Shown piece by piece: positions 25,242-34,713 of a stretch of 64,000 nt of DNA (within the stretch, counting starts at the first letter, position 1; every line of letters begins with the position of its first letter). Source of the DNA: Pseudomonas atagonensis. GTDB lineage: Bacteria > Pseudomonadota > Gammaproteobacteria > Pseudomonadales > Pseudomonadaceae. The stretch spans positions 1 through 64,000 of the forward strand of contig NZ_VXCA01000049.1 of the NCBI RefSeq assembly GCF_011369485.1, written 5' to 3'. The position numbers were made by a program, and so were the translations under genes. The notes under the pieces are model-generated. The model ran no database searches. It had not been told where the DNA came from and worked only from the letters and a program-made list of their open reading frames with translations.

Positions 25242-28200
25242 ATGGGACACTGCCGACAACTGCTCAGTATTTTCATTCTGGGGCTGCTGGCACTGGCGGT
25301 GTGTGCCGAGCCGCTGACCTTGCTCAGTCGCACCACCGACGAACAGCTGACGCCACCGCTGAGCGGTGCGCAACGGCAATGGCTGACGCACAAAGCGGTT
25401 CTGCGCGCCGGGGTCTATGCACCGGATCGACCGCCGCTGGACATCACCGCCAATCAAAAGGATTACGAAGGCATCTCGGCCGATTACCTGCAGATTTTTG
25501 TCCACGCCCTGGACTTGCGTGTGCAGGTCGAACACTTTGCCAATCAGGCCGAAGCCCTCGCCGCCCTGCAGCGCGGTGATGTCGATCTGGTGCCGCGCAT
25601 CAACCACCTCGAAAACCACTACAGCGATCTGCGCATGAGCGCACCTTACGCTTACGACCAAGCGGTACTGGTCAGCCGCTTCGGTACCCACTGGGCCAAC
25701 AATGCACCGCCAACCGGCACCACGGTGCTGTTCGATCCGGACTGGATGCTCGAGAGCCGGGTCGCGGCAATGTTTCCCGATTATCCGCACGAAGCCGTCG
25801 CATCGACGCAGGTTGGCCTGGGGCTCGTGGCCTACAGCGAAAACAAAGTGCTGCTGACCGATGCAATTTCTGCGCAATACCTGCTCGAACGCAGTTACCA
25901 GCAAAGCCTGAAACAAACCGTCCAGCGCGACTCCGAAGGGCTCGGTTTCAGCTTCGCCGTGCAACGCGATCAAGTGCAGTTGCTGAACCTGCTCAACAGC
26001 GTGCTGGCGCGGATCTCGCCGCAGGAGCGCGCGCACATTGCCCGGCGCTGGGGCATCGGGGCCAATCCGAAGCTCGGTTACAACCGCTTGCAACTGACGC
26101 CTGCCGAGCAGCAGTGGATCAAGGAACATCCGACGCTCGATGTACTGGCCAGCGACTTGTATTCGCCCTTCAGCTTCTTCGATGCGCAAGACCAGTTGCG
26201 CGGCATGTCCGCCGATTTGCTGGAGATGATCAACGACCGCACCGGGCTGGTGTTCCAACCGCGCAAGATCACCTCGGTCGACGCGATGACCCGCCGCGTT
26301 CAACACAACCCGGCCAGCCTGATCGCCGCCATCACCTACAGCGAACGCCGTGAAAAAGACATGGCGTTCTCGCGCCCCTACGTGGTCAATCCGTTTGTGC
26401 TGGTGACCCGCGTTCAGCCCGAGCACGAAGGCATGAGCGGGATCAAAGGCCAGTCGGTCGCGATCATCAAAGGCTCGGAAGCCGCCAATTGGTTGCGACG
26501 GGAGTGGCCGGACGTGCGCACCGTGGAAGTCGATACCGCAATTGAAACCTATGAATTGCTCGCCGAGGGCCAGGTCGAGGGCGTGATTCAGCCGCAGATG
26601 GGCGCCGCCTATCTGATCGACCGCTACTTTCGCGGACGCCTGCAAATCGACTCGGTGCTTGGCTCACAACCGGCGCTGATCAGCTTCGCCACCGGTAAAC
26701 AGAACGCCACGCTGGTGTCGATCCTCGACAAGGCCTTGCTCGACATCCCGCCCGGCGAATTCAGCGACCTCGCCAACCGCTGGCAAAATCCGCAAGACAG
26801 CGATGGCGGCTGGAGCACTTATAAACACTGGATACTGCGGGCGCTGATGCTGCTGGTGGCGGTGCTGCTCGGCATCGTCGCGTGGAACCTTGGCCTGCGC
26901 CGGCAAATCGCCGAACGGCTCAAGGCGCAGAAAGCCCTGAGCGATCAGTTGCTGTTCATGCAGGCGCTGGTCGACGGCACGCCGCACCCGATCTATGTGC
27001 GCAACCGCAAAGGCCTGCTGCTGAGTTGCAACCGCGCCTACCTGCAGGTGATGCAAGTAGAGCTTGCGCAGGTGCTGAACAAGGGCCTGATCGAGGCCGA
27101 CATCCTGCCGCTCGACAACGCCCACAATTACAAACGCATCCACCGCGCGACACTGGAAAGCGGCGAGCCTTCGTTCGACAATTTTCCGCTGCGGGTCAAG
27201 GGCCACACCTACCACATCTATCACTGGGCTCTGCCCTACCGCGACTCCGACGGCGCCATGACTGGCGTGATCGGTGGCTGGATCGATCTCACCGAACAGC
27301 AACATTTGCAGCACGCCCTGCTTTCAGCCAAACAGCAGGCCGAAGCGGCGAACCGGGGCAAGAGTCATTTTCTGGCGGTGATGAGCCATGAGATTCGTAC
27401 GCCGATGAGCGCACTGGTCGGCGTGCTTGAACTGCTGCGCAATCGGCATCCGCAACACGGCGAAGAGGCCGAGTTGATCGACATCGCGCAGAAGTCCGCC
27501 GGCGGCATGATGGAGTTGATTGGCGAAATTCTCGACCTGACCAAGATCGAATCCGGTCAGTTCGAACTGCGCAACAGTCGCTGCAATCCACAGCGTCTGG
27601 CGCGCACCGTGGTGCAGGGGTTTGCCAGCCTCGCGCAGCAAAAACACGTCGAGCTGACGTTCAATGCGGTCGATGCCGATCAGGCCGTGGAGCTGGACTC
27701 GCTACGCTTTCGGCAGATTCTTTCCAATCTGTTGAGCAATGCGATCAAGTTCACCGAGCAAGGCTCGGTCAGTGTCGAATTGAGCCTGCGGGTCAAAGGC
27801 GACATCGCGCAGTTGTACCTGAGCGTGCGCGACACCGGCGTCGGCATGGACGAGCCGCAGCGATTGCGCCTGTTTCAGCCTTACACCCAGTTTGAATACA
27901 GCGACCGCGAAGTGCAGATCGGCAGCGGTCTGGGCTTGTCGATCTGTCAGCAACTGACGGAACTGATGGGCGGCCAGCTCACCTGCGAGAGCCAGCCGGG
28001 ACAAGGCTCGTGCTTCACCCTGAGCCTCAGCCTGCAACGCTTGCCCGATGAACCAACACCGCCGCAAATGCTCGGCGAATCCCTGCCGCCTCTGCCTTCG
28101 CGGCATGTGCTGATCGTCGAGGATCACGAGTTCAATCGCGTGGTGCTGCAACGGCAACTGGAGTCCTTGGGAATGCGCGTCAGCTGTGCCGAGAACGGCC

Positions 28201-28829
28201 TCGAAGGTCTGCGCCTGTGGGCAGAAGACGACTTCGACTACCTGATCACCGACTGCAACATGCCGCTGCTCAATGGCGACAAGATGACCCGCCAACTGCG
28301 CGCCATCGAAGCCGCCGAAGGACGCGCTCCGACCCACGTTCTGGGCCTGACCGCCAATGCCCAGCCACAGGAAATCCAGCGTTGTCTTGAAGCCGGGATG
28401 AACGATTGTCTGTTCAAGCCGCTGACCCGCAGTGTGCTGGAGCGCTACCTGCGCGAAGCCGAGCAGGTGCGGCAAACCACGGCACCGTGTTTCGATCCGT
28501 CGAAGGTCAGCGCCATCACCGCCGGTGACGCGGCACTGACGCGGCAATTGCTGGCCACTGTTCTGCGCACCAATCAGCAAGACTTTGAAACGATGCAGGC
28601 GCTGTTCGCCGCTGGCGATTTTCAGGCCATGGCCCGCTGCTGCCACAAGATTCTCGGCAGTGCGCGAATCATTCAGGCCACGCCACTGATCGCCGCGTGC
28701 GAACAGCTGGAAAGCGCCTGCGAGTCGAGCACCACGCGCCAGGAAGCCCACCGTCTGTTCGAAAGGTTCGTCCAGCAAATGAAGCGCCTGCAAACGGCGC
28801 TGAAGGATCAGTCGATCAACTGCGACTGA
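25242..28829 (+). CDS. BvgS/RocS-like unorthodox hybrid sensor kinase
   Basis: The 1195-residue inner-membrane kinase starts with a signal anchor (LLSIFILGLLALAVCAEP). Two periplasmic solute-binding (Venus flytrap) domains follow at about 45-270 and 290-515, then a membrane helix near 528-550 and a PAS domain (about 575-690). The histidine kinase box SHEIRTPMSAL has His716. The ATPase domain (about 820-930, DTGVGMDE and GSGLGLSIC) leads to a receiver domain with Asp1004 in YLITDCNMP and a phosphotransfer domain with His1135 in CCHKILGS. This is the full four-step phosphorelay layout of BvgS and EvgS. The input may be a small molecule held by the flytrap domains. Confidence 0.94.
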   Translation: MGHCRQLLSIFILGLLALAVCAEPLTLLSRTTDEQLTPPLSGAQRQWLTHKAVLRAGVYAPDRPPLDITANQKDYEGISADYLQIFVHALDLRVQVEHFANQAEALAALQRGDVDLVPRINHLENHYSDLRMSAPYAYDQAVLVSRFGTHWANNAPPTGTTVLFDPDWMLESRVAAMFPDYPHEAVASTQVGLGLVAYSENKVLLTDAISAQYLLERSYQQSLKQTVQRDSEGLGFSFAVQRDQVQLLNLLNSVLARISPQERAHIARRWGIGANPKLGYNRLQLTPAEQQWIKEHPTLDVLASDLYSPFSFFDAQDQLRGMSADLLEMINDRTGLVFQPRKITSVDAMTRRVQHNPASLIAAITYSERREKDMAFSRPYVVNPFVLVTRVQPEHEGMSGIKGQSVAIIKGSEAANWLRREWPDVRTVEVDTAIETYELLAEGQVEGVIQPQMGAAYLIDRYFRGRLQIDSVLGSQPALISFATGKQNATLVSILDKALLDIPPGEFSDLANRWQNPQDSDGGWSTYKHWILRALMLLVAVLLGIVAWNLGLRRQIAERLKAQKALSDQLLFMQALVDGTPHPIYVRNRKGLLLSCNRAYLQVMQVELAQVLNKGLIEADILPLDNAHNYKRIHRATLESGEPSFDNFPLRVKGHTYHIYHWALPYRDSDGAMTGVIGGWIDLTEQQHLQHALLSAKQQAEAANRGKSHFLAVMSHEIRTPMSALVGVLELLRNRHPQHGEEAELIDIAQKSAGGMMELIGEILDLTKIESGQFELRNSRCNPQRLARTVVQGFASLAQQKHVELTFNAVDADQAVELDSLRFRQILSNLLSNAIKFTEQGSVSVELSLRVKGDIAQLYLSVRDTGVGMDEPQRLRLFQPYTQFEYSDREVQIGSGLGLSICQQLTELMGGQLTCESQPGQGSCFTLSLSLQRLPDEPTPPQMLGESLPPLPSRHVLIVEDHEFNRVVLQRQLESLGMRVSCAENGLEGLRLWAEDDFDYLITDCNMPLLNGDKMTRQLRAIEAAEGRAPTHVLGLTANAQPQEIQRCLEAGMNDCLFKPLTRSVLERYLREAEQVRQTTAPCFDPSKVSAITAGDAALTRQLLATVLRTNQQDFETMQALFAAGDFQAMARCCHKILGSARIIQATPLIAACEQLESACESSTTRQEAHRLFERFVQQMKRLQTALKDQSINCD

Positions 28830-28982
28830 ACGGCTGCGCAGTGGGCACCCATCGTGTGTGCGACAGAAAAGCCTGCTTTTTGTAGGACGCTTCCCACAAA
28901 AACTTGGGACGTGTCTGCGTTCAACCGTCCTTGCACCTGAGCAGAATCCGCCGTCTCTTCTCCCTGTAGTCGGCGGATCATT

Positions 28983-31106
28983 ATGTTTGCGTTGGGTGTA
29001 CGGTTTTCACGGGTTTCGGTATCGGCTGCCTTGTTGATTCTGGGGGCCGCGCCAACGCGGGCCGACGCCGCCAGTTGTGACTCGACAACTTGCCTGACCA
29101 CGCCACAAGCCAACGTGCGGGTCGATGACGGTAGCTGGTTCGCCGTCGGCACTGGCGGTGTGCTCAGCGCCAGCGCTGTGAGTCTCGGCACGATCCGCCT
29201 GCTCGATGAAGGCAAAGCCACGCAAATCACCGTGAGCAACAGTGGCAGGCTGGAAGTCCTCGAGAACGGCCAGATCGATAACACCCTCGTCGAAGACGGC
29301 GTGATGGTTGTCGCCGGCGCGGCCACGGCATTGACCACCCATGTTCTCAATGGCGATCTTGAAGTGGCGCAGCAAGCGGTGATCAGCGATACCGGAATCG
29401 ACGGCGGCAGGCTGTACGTTTACGGCGATGGGTTGGCCAAGAACACACGGGTGAGCAACAGCCAGGTGACGGTGTACCAGTCCGGGACGATGCAGCGCAC
29501 GCTCATCAATGCGGGCGGCGAGGTCTCCCTCGCCGACTCCGCGACCGCCATGGACACCGAGGTCAACAGCGGCGCGGTGTTGAGCAGCATGGCGGGCACT
29601 TCGGTGTTCAACACCACCGTCAACTCCGCCGGCCTGATGGTGCTCGGCGCCGGCGCAGCGGCCAGCGACTCGACAATCAACGCCGGCGGGCGCTTGCAGC
29701 TCAAGGGCGATGCAACCTTGCACGGCGCCAACCGCGTCGACGGTCAGGTCGAGTTCGCCGACCCGGCCGTGACCGGCGCATTCCACACATTGAACATCGA
29801 CGGAGCGTTGAGCGGTAACGGGCACTTTTTGATGAGCACCGATCTCGCTGCCTTGCGCGGTGACCTGCTCAAGGTGCAAGGCCCCATCAGTGATGTGCAC
29901 ACCCTGGTCGTCGCCGATTCCGGCAATGTGCCCAGCGGCACGCAGCAATCACTGTTGCTGGTCGATGGCAACGGTGGCAGCGGTGACTTCCAGCTCTACG
30001 GCAACACCGTCGATGCCGGGGCGTATCGCTATTCGCTGCAGAAACAGGGAGACGACTGGTATTTGGGCAAACCACCGGAAAACATTCCGGATGTGGACAT
30101 CGAAGATCCACAGACACCCGGAAGTCCTGATCCCGTCGTGATTCAACCGCCGACCACTCCACCCGTTTCGCCACCACAAAACCAGGCCGACACCTTGAGC
30201 AAAGGTGCCAACGCCGCCGTCGCCGGGCACGCGGCGAGCGCCGCACTGCTCGACGCGCAGAAGCACAGCACTCAGCAACATCTTGCCGATCTGCGTTCCG
30301 GGCGAGATCAGGGTGGCGTGTGGCTTCGTGGGTATGGCGCCGAGCAGCATATCGACAGCGGCAGCAGCCGTGCCTTCGAGCAGCAAGTCAACGGAATGGA
30401 AATCGGTGCCGACCAGGCGTTTGCCCTGGCTCACGGCACGCTGTATGTCGGCGGGCTCTTCGGTCAGGGCCAGGGACGGCAGGACTTCGGCGAACGCAGC
30501 AAAGGCAACATCGACAGCACCACACTCGGAGCCTATGCCAGTTATCAGGCACACGAGGGGATTTACGTCGATGGCGCGCTGAAGTACTCGCGGCTGGACA
30601 ACGAAATCAGAATCACCGGCAACCTCGGCGATCCGGTCAAGGCTCACTACGACAGCCATGCGGTCACTGCCGAAACACAGATTGGCAAGGCAATCGAGTT
30701 GGGGCGCGGCTGGTTTGTCGAGCCACAGGCCGGGCTGCAAGTGGCGCGAATCAGCGGCGGGCATTACACCGCCAGCAATGGCTTGTCGGTCAATCAGGGA
30801 ACCATGACTTCGCTACAAAGCCGGGTCGGCGGGCAATTCGGCCGCGAACTGCAACTGGACAAGGGTTTACGTATCAAGCCTTACGTGAAAGCGACATGGG
30901 TGACTGAGCATGCTGGCGACAGTTCGGTGCACGTCAACGGCGCAACACTCGACAGCCGACTGCCGGGGTCACGAGGGGAACTGGGCGGGGGCGTGATGCT
31001 GACCGTTGCGCAGAATCAGCAGATGTATGTCGAGGGGCAGTACGTCAAAGGTCGCGATATCGAACAGCCATGGGCGGTCAGCGTCGGTTATCGCTACAAC
31101 TGGTAA
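28983..31106 (+). CDS. autotransporter with AIDA-like passenger repeats
   Basis: This 707-residue type Va autotransporter has a signal peptide ending near PTRADA. A beta-helical passenger of about 330 residues is built from AIDA-like repeats (for example VNSGAVLSSMAGTSVFNTTV and STINAGGRLQLKGDATL). A proline-rich linker (PQTPGSPDPVVIQPPTTPPV) leads to a C-terminal 12-strand barrel from about residue 435, with GVWLRGYGAEQHIDSGS and the end motif YRYNW. The barrel closes with an aromatic residue, as outer-membrane proteins do. It follows the BvgA/BvgS-like pair by about 150 bp on the same strand. It is probably a surface adhesin or biofilm factor. Confidence 0.92.
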   Translation: MFALGVRFSRVSVSAALLILGAAPTRADAASCDSTTCLTTPQANVRVDDGSWFAVGTGGVLSASAVSLGTIRLLDEGKATQITVSNSGRLEVLENGQIDNTLVEDGVMVVAGAATALTTHVLNGDLEVAQQAVISDTGIDGGRLYVYGDGLAKNTRVSNSQVTVYQSGTMQRTLINAGGEVSLADSATAMDTEVNSGAVLSSMAGTSVFNTTVNSAGLMVLGAGAAASDSTINAGGRLQLKGDATLHGANRVDGQVEFADPAVTGAFHTLNIDGALSGNGHFLMSTDLAALRGDLLKVQGPISDVHTLVVADSGNVPSGTQQSLLLVDGNGGSGDFQLYGNTVDAGAYRYSLQKQGDDWYLGKPPENIPDVDIEDPQTPGSPDPVVIQPPTTPPVSPPQNQADTLSKGANAAVAGHAASAALLDAQKHSTQQHLADLRSGRDQGGVWLRGYGAEQHIDSGSSRAFEQQVNGMEIGADQAFALAHGTLYVGGLFGQGQGRQDFGERSKGNIDSTTLGAYASYQAHEGIYVDGALKYSRLDNEIRITGNLGDPVKAHYDSHAVTAETQIGKAIELGRGWFVEPQAGLQVARISGGHYTASNGLSVNQGTMTSLQSRVGGQFGRELQLDKGLRIKPYVKATWVTEHAGDSSVHVNGATLDSRLPGSRGELGGGVMLTVAQNQQMYVEGQYVKGRDIEQPWAVSVGYRYNW

Positions 31107-31127
31107 TCACCGAAAGGATTTCAATAC

Positions 31128-31149
31128 GGGAGCGGTCTTGCCCGCTCCC
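31128..31149. terminator. hairpin between convergent genes
   Basis: GGGAGCGG and CCGCTCCC form a perfect 8-bp stem with a six-base loop. There is no T run, so it may be a REP remnant that also stops transcription from either side. Confidence 0.5.
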
Positions 31150-31173
31150 TCAGAAACTCAATGCGACCTTGAT

Positions 31174-31740
31174 TCAGTCATCCGGCATTTCCGGTGGCTT
31201 GGCCGGTTTGGCGGGTTTTGTCGGTTTGGCACCTTTCGCGCCTTTCGCGGCCGGTTCGGTGGCTGCTGGTGTAGTCGCCACGGACGGCGGTGCGATGTCC
31301 TTCTCGGTCGCCGGCAAGGCATCGACGGTGTCGAAGATTTTCTTCAGATCGACCGACTTCGCTTCATCCCCCGACGCCGAGAGTTTGGTCTCGCCGTCCT
31401 TGCCCAACAGGAACACTTTCGGGTACGCCCCGGCGCCCAGCTTCAGTGAGCGCAGCAACGCCATGGTGTCCTGCTGGCCGAGATCCTTGCCGTCCAGCTG
31501 ACCGGCCATATTGAGGATGGTGTAGACCTTGATGTTGCGATCGGCGACGCCCTTCTTGTTCGCCGGATCTTCCAGCGACTTTTTCAGGCCGACCCACACG
31601 GGGTCAACGGTGCTTTGCGCGATCACGATCAGGGGTCGGGCGCGGCCCATGTCCCCGGCAATCGGGGAATCGTTGTCAGCGGCGAACAAGGGGCCGGCAA
31701 TCGCCAGCAAGAGTGTCAGGGTCAGTGACCTGATGAGCAT
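31174..31740 (-). CDS. exported DUF4174 (thioredoxin-fold-like) protein
   Basis: The 188-residue protein has a signal peptide (MLIRSLTLTLLLAIAGPLFA). The middle part contains RPLIVIAQSTVDPVWVGLKK and PKVFLLGKDGETKLSASG, as in DUF4174 proteins, which have a thioredoxin-like fold without the CxxC pair. The C-terminal 45 residues are a low-complexity Ala/Pro/Lys tail (AKGAKGAKPTKPAKPAKP). The ATG at 31740 is favoured because GGAG lies six bases before it; the ATG at 31746 would abut GGAG. Function unknown. Confidence 0.78.
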   Translation of the reverse strand: MLIRSLTLTLLLAIAGPLFAADNDSPIAGDMGRARPLIVIAQSTVDPVWVGLKKSLEDPANKKGVADRNIKVYTILNMAGQLDGKDLGQQDTMALLRSLKLGAGAYPKVFLLGKDGETKLSASGDEAKSVDLKKIFDTVDALPATEKDIAPPSVATTPAATEPAAKGAKGAKPTKPAKPAKPPEMPDD

Positions 31741-31948
31741 GCGCATCTCCTTTTGATATCCACGCTCTAATGATTGCGCATCGTGGCGATTGTTCCGGGC
31801 GCGCCCGGCAAATATGTTTCGCCTTGTCAGAAGCTTAGGTCAGGCCCGACATTGCGCAACCGCAACGCTGCGATCACGACTTGGATTTGATTACCTTTTA
31901 TGACCACATTAGGGTGGTCGTTTCGCAGACGAAATGGAGTTCACCCGC

Positions 31949-32422
31949 ATGCACATCGATTACCTGTGCGACCACCCCGAACTGATTGAAGAACTGGCCA
32001 CCCTCAACTTCAAGGAATGGGGCGAGTTTCGTCCTGGACAGACCGTTGAACACCGTATCGAACACATGCGCGCGTCGTGCGGCAAGGGCGCGATTCCCAG
32101 CGTGGTGGTGGCGCTTGATGGTTCGCGGTTGCTGGGCGGCGCGCTGCTGATCGAAAAAGATCTGAAGCTGCGCCCGAACCTGACGCCATGGCTGGCCGGG
32201 GTTTACGTGAAGGCTGAAGCGCGCAATCGCGGAATCGCTTCGCAACTGGTCAAGCGTGTGGTTGCAGAAGCGGCGGCACTGGGTGTGCCTGAGTTGTACC
32301 TGTACACCGACACCTCGCAGTCGCTGTATGCGCGACTGGGTTGGCAGGTGGTTGAAAAGTTGGTGTACGAGGACTTGCCGGTGACGGTGATGAAATACAC
32401 CACTCAGAACGCCAGTTTGTAA
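31949..32422 (+). CDS. GNAT-family N-acetyltransferase
   Basis: The 157-residue protein is a GCN5-related acetyltransferase. The acetyl-CoA loop is visible in LAGVYVKAEARNRGIASQLV (R/Q-x-x-G-x-A pattern as RNRGIAS), with PELYLYTDTSQSLYARLGW as the following strand-helix. The acceptor is unknown. The ATG at 31949 has GGAG in front; an upstream ATG at 31934 overlaps that site. Its end overlaps the convergent TauE/SafE gene by 19 bp. Confidence 0.87.
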   Translation: MHIDYLCDHPELIEELATLNFKEWGEFRPGQTVEHRIEHMRASCGKGAIPSVVVALDGSRLLGGALLIEKDLKLRPNLTPWLAGVYVKAEARNRGIASQLVKRVVAEAAALGVPELYLYTDTSQSLYARLGWQVVEKLVYEDLPVTVMKYTTQNASL

Positions 32423-33189
32423 CCGATCAACACCAGCATCGTCGCCAGGCACGGGCGCAGGACTTCGTCGGAAATGCGCCCGGTCAGGTGGCTGCCGAGC
32501 CAGATGCCTGGCAGCGAGCCGACCAGCAAAAAGCCCAGCACGCCCCAATCCATATTGCCCATGCTCGCGTGGCCAAGCCCTGCGACCAGGGTCAGCGGCA
32601 CGGCGTGGGCGATTTCCGTGCCGACCAGGCGACGGGTCGGCAGCAGCGGATAAAGAATGAACAGCGCAACCGTGCCCAATGCTCCGGCGCCAATTGACGT
32701 CAGCGCAACCATGGTGCCGAGGATCAGACCGGTGATCACGGTCATCACGTTCAGCCGCGAACCGCTCGGGTTGTAGTTGCCACCGGCGCGTTTGTGAGCG
32801 AATTCGAGCAAGCGCTTTTTGAAGAAAATTGCCAGTGCCGTGGCGAACAGGACAAAACCCAACGCCTGCTTGATGATGGCGTTCATCGCGTCCGGCGCGG
32901 TGTGCAAGGTACTGAGGAACCACAGGGTCATGGCCACCGCCGGCACGCTGCCGAGGGTCAGCCAGCCGGTGATGGCCCAGTCGATATTTTTGTTCTTGCG
33001 ATGCACCAGGACACCGCTGGATTTGGTAATGGCGGCGTACAGCAGGTCAGTGCCGACCGCCGTTGCCGGGTTGATGCCGAACCACAGCAGGATCGGCGTC
33101 ATCAGCGAACCGCCGCCGACACCGGTCATGCCGACAATAAAACCCACCACCAGCCCGGCGATCACCAGGCCGAAATTTGCCAATTCCAT
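32404..33189 (-). CDS. TauE/SafE family anion exporter
   Basis: The inner-membrane protein of 261 residues has seven to eight helices. The N-terminal signature MTGVGGGSLMTPILLWFGINPATAVGTDLLYAAITK and the second repeat SIGAGALGTVALFILYP are the typical tandem motifs of the sulfite-exporter TauE/SafE family. Substrates in this family include sulfite, sulfoacetate and other organosulfur anions; none can be assigned here. The ATG at 33189 begins MELANFG just before the first helix; the upstream extension is polar and unlikely. It stands alone. Confidence 0.88.
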   Translation of the reverse strand: MELANFGLVIAGLVVGFIVGMTGVGGGSLMTPILLWFGINPATAVGTDLLYAAITKSSGVLVHRKNKNIDWAITGWLTLGSVPAVAMTLWFLSTLHTAPDAMNAIIKQALGFVLFATALAIFFKKRLLEFAHKRAGGNYNPSGSRLNVMTVITGLILGTMVALTSIGAGALGTVALFILYPLLPTRRLVGTEIAHAVPLTLVAGLGHASMGNMDWGVLGFLLVGSLPGIWLGSHLTGRISDEVLRPCLATMLVLIGYKLAF

Positions 33190-33305
33190 TAAACCGTCCA
33201 GAAAAACGACAGGAAAAATCTGGCCCGCAGCATAGCGATTTTTCTTATAACCACATATATCGATGCGGTCTATCGTTATGCCATATCGCAATCATCGGGA
33301 TCCCT

Positions 33306-33394
33306 TGTGGGAGCGGACTTGCTCGCGAAGGCAGTGTCTCATTCAACTCATCTGTCGACTGGCACGTCCTCTTCGCGAGCAAGCCCGCTCCCAC
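33306..33394. repeat. REP doublet
   Basis: GTGGGAGCGGACTTGCTCGC and GCGAGCAAGCCCGCTCCCAC form an inverted pair between two minus-strand genes. The left arm carries one change. Confidence 0.9.
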
Positions 33395-33418
33395 AGGGGT
33401 TATGTGGTGCCTGGTGAA

Positions 33419-34633
33419 TCAATGCACCCGCCGCCCCGGTTTGAAGCTGTGGGTTTTATTGATCCACACCGTCGCCAGGGCGATGAGGGACAGAATCAGC
33501 AGCGCCCACGGAAACGACATCGCCCCTGCCCGATCCAGCAACAAACCGCCAAACAAGCCGCCGCCGGCAATCGCAACGTTCCATGACGTGGTAAGCATGG
33601 CCTGCACCACATCGACGTGCTCACCGGCCGAATCCGCCGCTGAAGTCAGCAGCAACGTAGCCGAACCGCCAAACGACAACCCCCACACCGCCATGCACGC
33701 GTAAATGATCAGCGGTGAAGGCGCAGCCAGCGCCAGCACCAGCGCCGTCAGGGCAAATACCGCGAGGCTGATCAACGTCAGCCAGCGCAACCAGCGATCC
33801 ACCAGCAAACCTATGATCCAGATCCCCACCAGCGAGCACAGGCCAAATACCAGCAGCACCAGATCGACCCGCTCAGCGAGGCCGGCCTGCATCAGAAACG
33901 GCGAGATGTAGGTATAGAGAATGTTGTGCCCGAGCATCCAGGTCAGCACCACAAACAGCACCGGCCGAACGCCCGGCAATCGCAATGATTGCAGCAACGG
34001 CAGGCGCTCGGCGCTGGGCTGACCGGGGCGATCCGGCACTGCCACGACAATCCACGCCGCCAGTACCAGAGCCAGCGCCGACATGATGCCGAACGAAGCG
34101 CGCCAGCCGATCAGATTGCCCAGCCAAGTCCCCGCCGGCGTACCCAGTGACAACGCCACCGGGGTTCCCAGCATGGCAATGGCCAGCGCCCGCCCCTGCT
34201 GATGCACCGGGACAATTCCGCGCGCATAACCGGCCATGATCCCCCACGACAGTCCCGCCGCCATGCCGGCAAGAAACCGCGAAGCGAGGGTCAGCCCGTA
34301 ATGGCTGGAAAACGTGGTGACGGTGTTGAACAGCAGAAACCCACCGACCGTCATCAGCAGTACCCGCCGCCGAGGCCAGCCGCGTGTGGCCACGGTCAGT
34401 GGAATCGCCGCGACAATCGAACCCAGCGCGTAGAGCGTCACCAGTTGCCCGGCGAGCACTTCGCTGACGTTCAGGCCCGCACCGATTTGCGGCAAAAGGC
34501 CGGCCGGCAGGGTTTCGGTAAGGATGGCGATAAAACCGGTCATGGCGAACGCCAGCAACGCGGCATAGGGCAATTTGTCCGCGCGGGTGGCGGCGTGGAG
34601 GCGAGTGAAATCGGCGCTTGCGGGGTCGGTCAT
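33419..34633 (-). CDS. MFS transporter, DHA1/AraJ-like
   Basis: The 404-residue inner-membrane protein has twelve helices. Typical marks are GFIAILTETLPAGLLPQIGAGL in helix 1 to 2, and LYALGSIVAAIPLTVATRGWPRRRVLL as motif A. They belong to the drug:H+ antiporter-1 branch that contains sugar-efflux and arabinose exporters (AraJ, SotB). It probably exports a sugar, drug or amino acid derivative. Single gene; no regulator is adjacent. GGGAG lies about eleven bases before the ATG. Confidence 0.88.
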   Translation of the reverse strand: MTDPASADFTRLHAATRADKLPYAALLAFAMTGFIAILTETLPAGLLPQIGAGLNVSEVLAGQLVTLYALGSIVAAIPLTVATRGWPRRRVLLMTVGGFLLFNTVTTFSSHYGLTLASRFLAGMAAGLSWGIMAGYARGIVPVHQQGRALAIAMLGTPVALSLGTPAGTWLGNLIGWRASFGIMSALALVLAAWIVVAVPDRPGQPSAERLPLLQSLRLPGVRPVLFVVLTWMLGHNILYTYISPFLMQAGLAERVDLVLLVFGLCSLVGIWIIGLLVDRWLRWLTLISLAVFALTALVLALAAPSPLIIYACMAVWGLSFGGSATLLLTSAADSAGEHVDVVQAMLTTSWNVAIAGGGLFGGLLLDRAGAMSFPWALLILSLIALATVWINKTHSFKPGRRVH

Positions 34634-34713
34634 GACAGGTGCAGCTCCCTTTGAGTCGAATATGGCGAAGAATTGTATACAACCTATCCGACCGCCACTC
34701 TACCCGACTCGGT

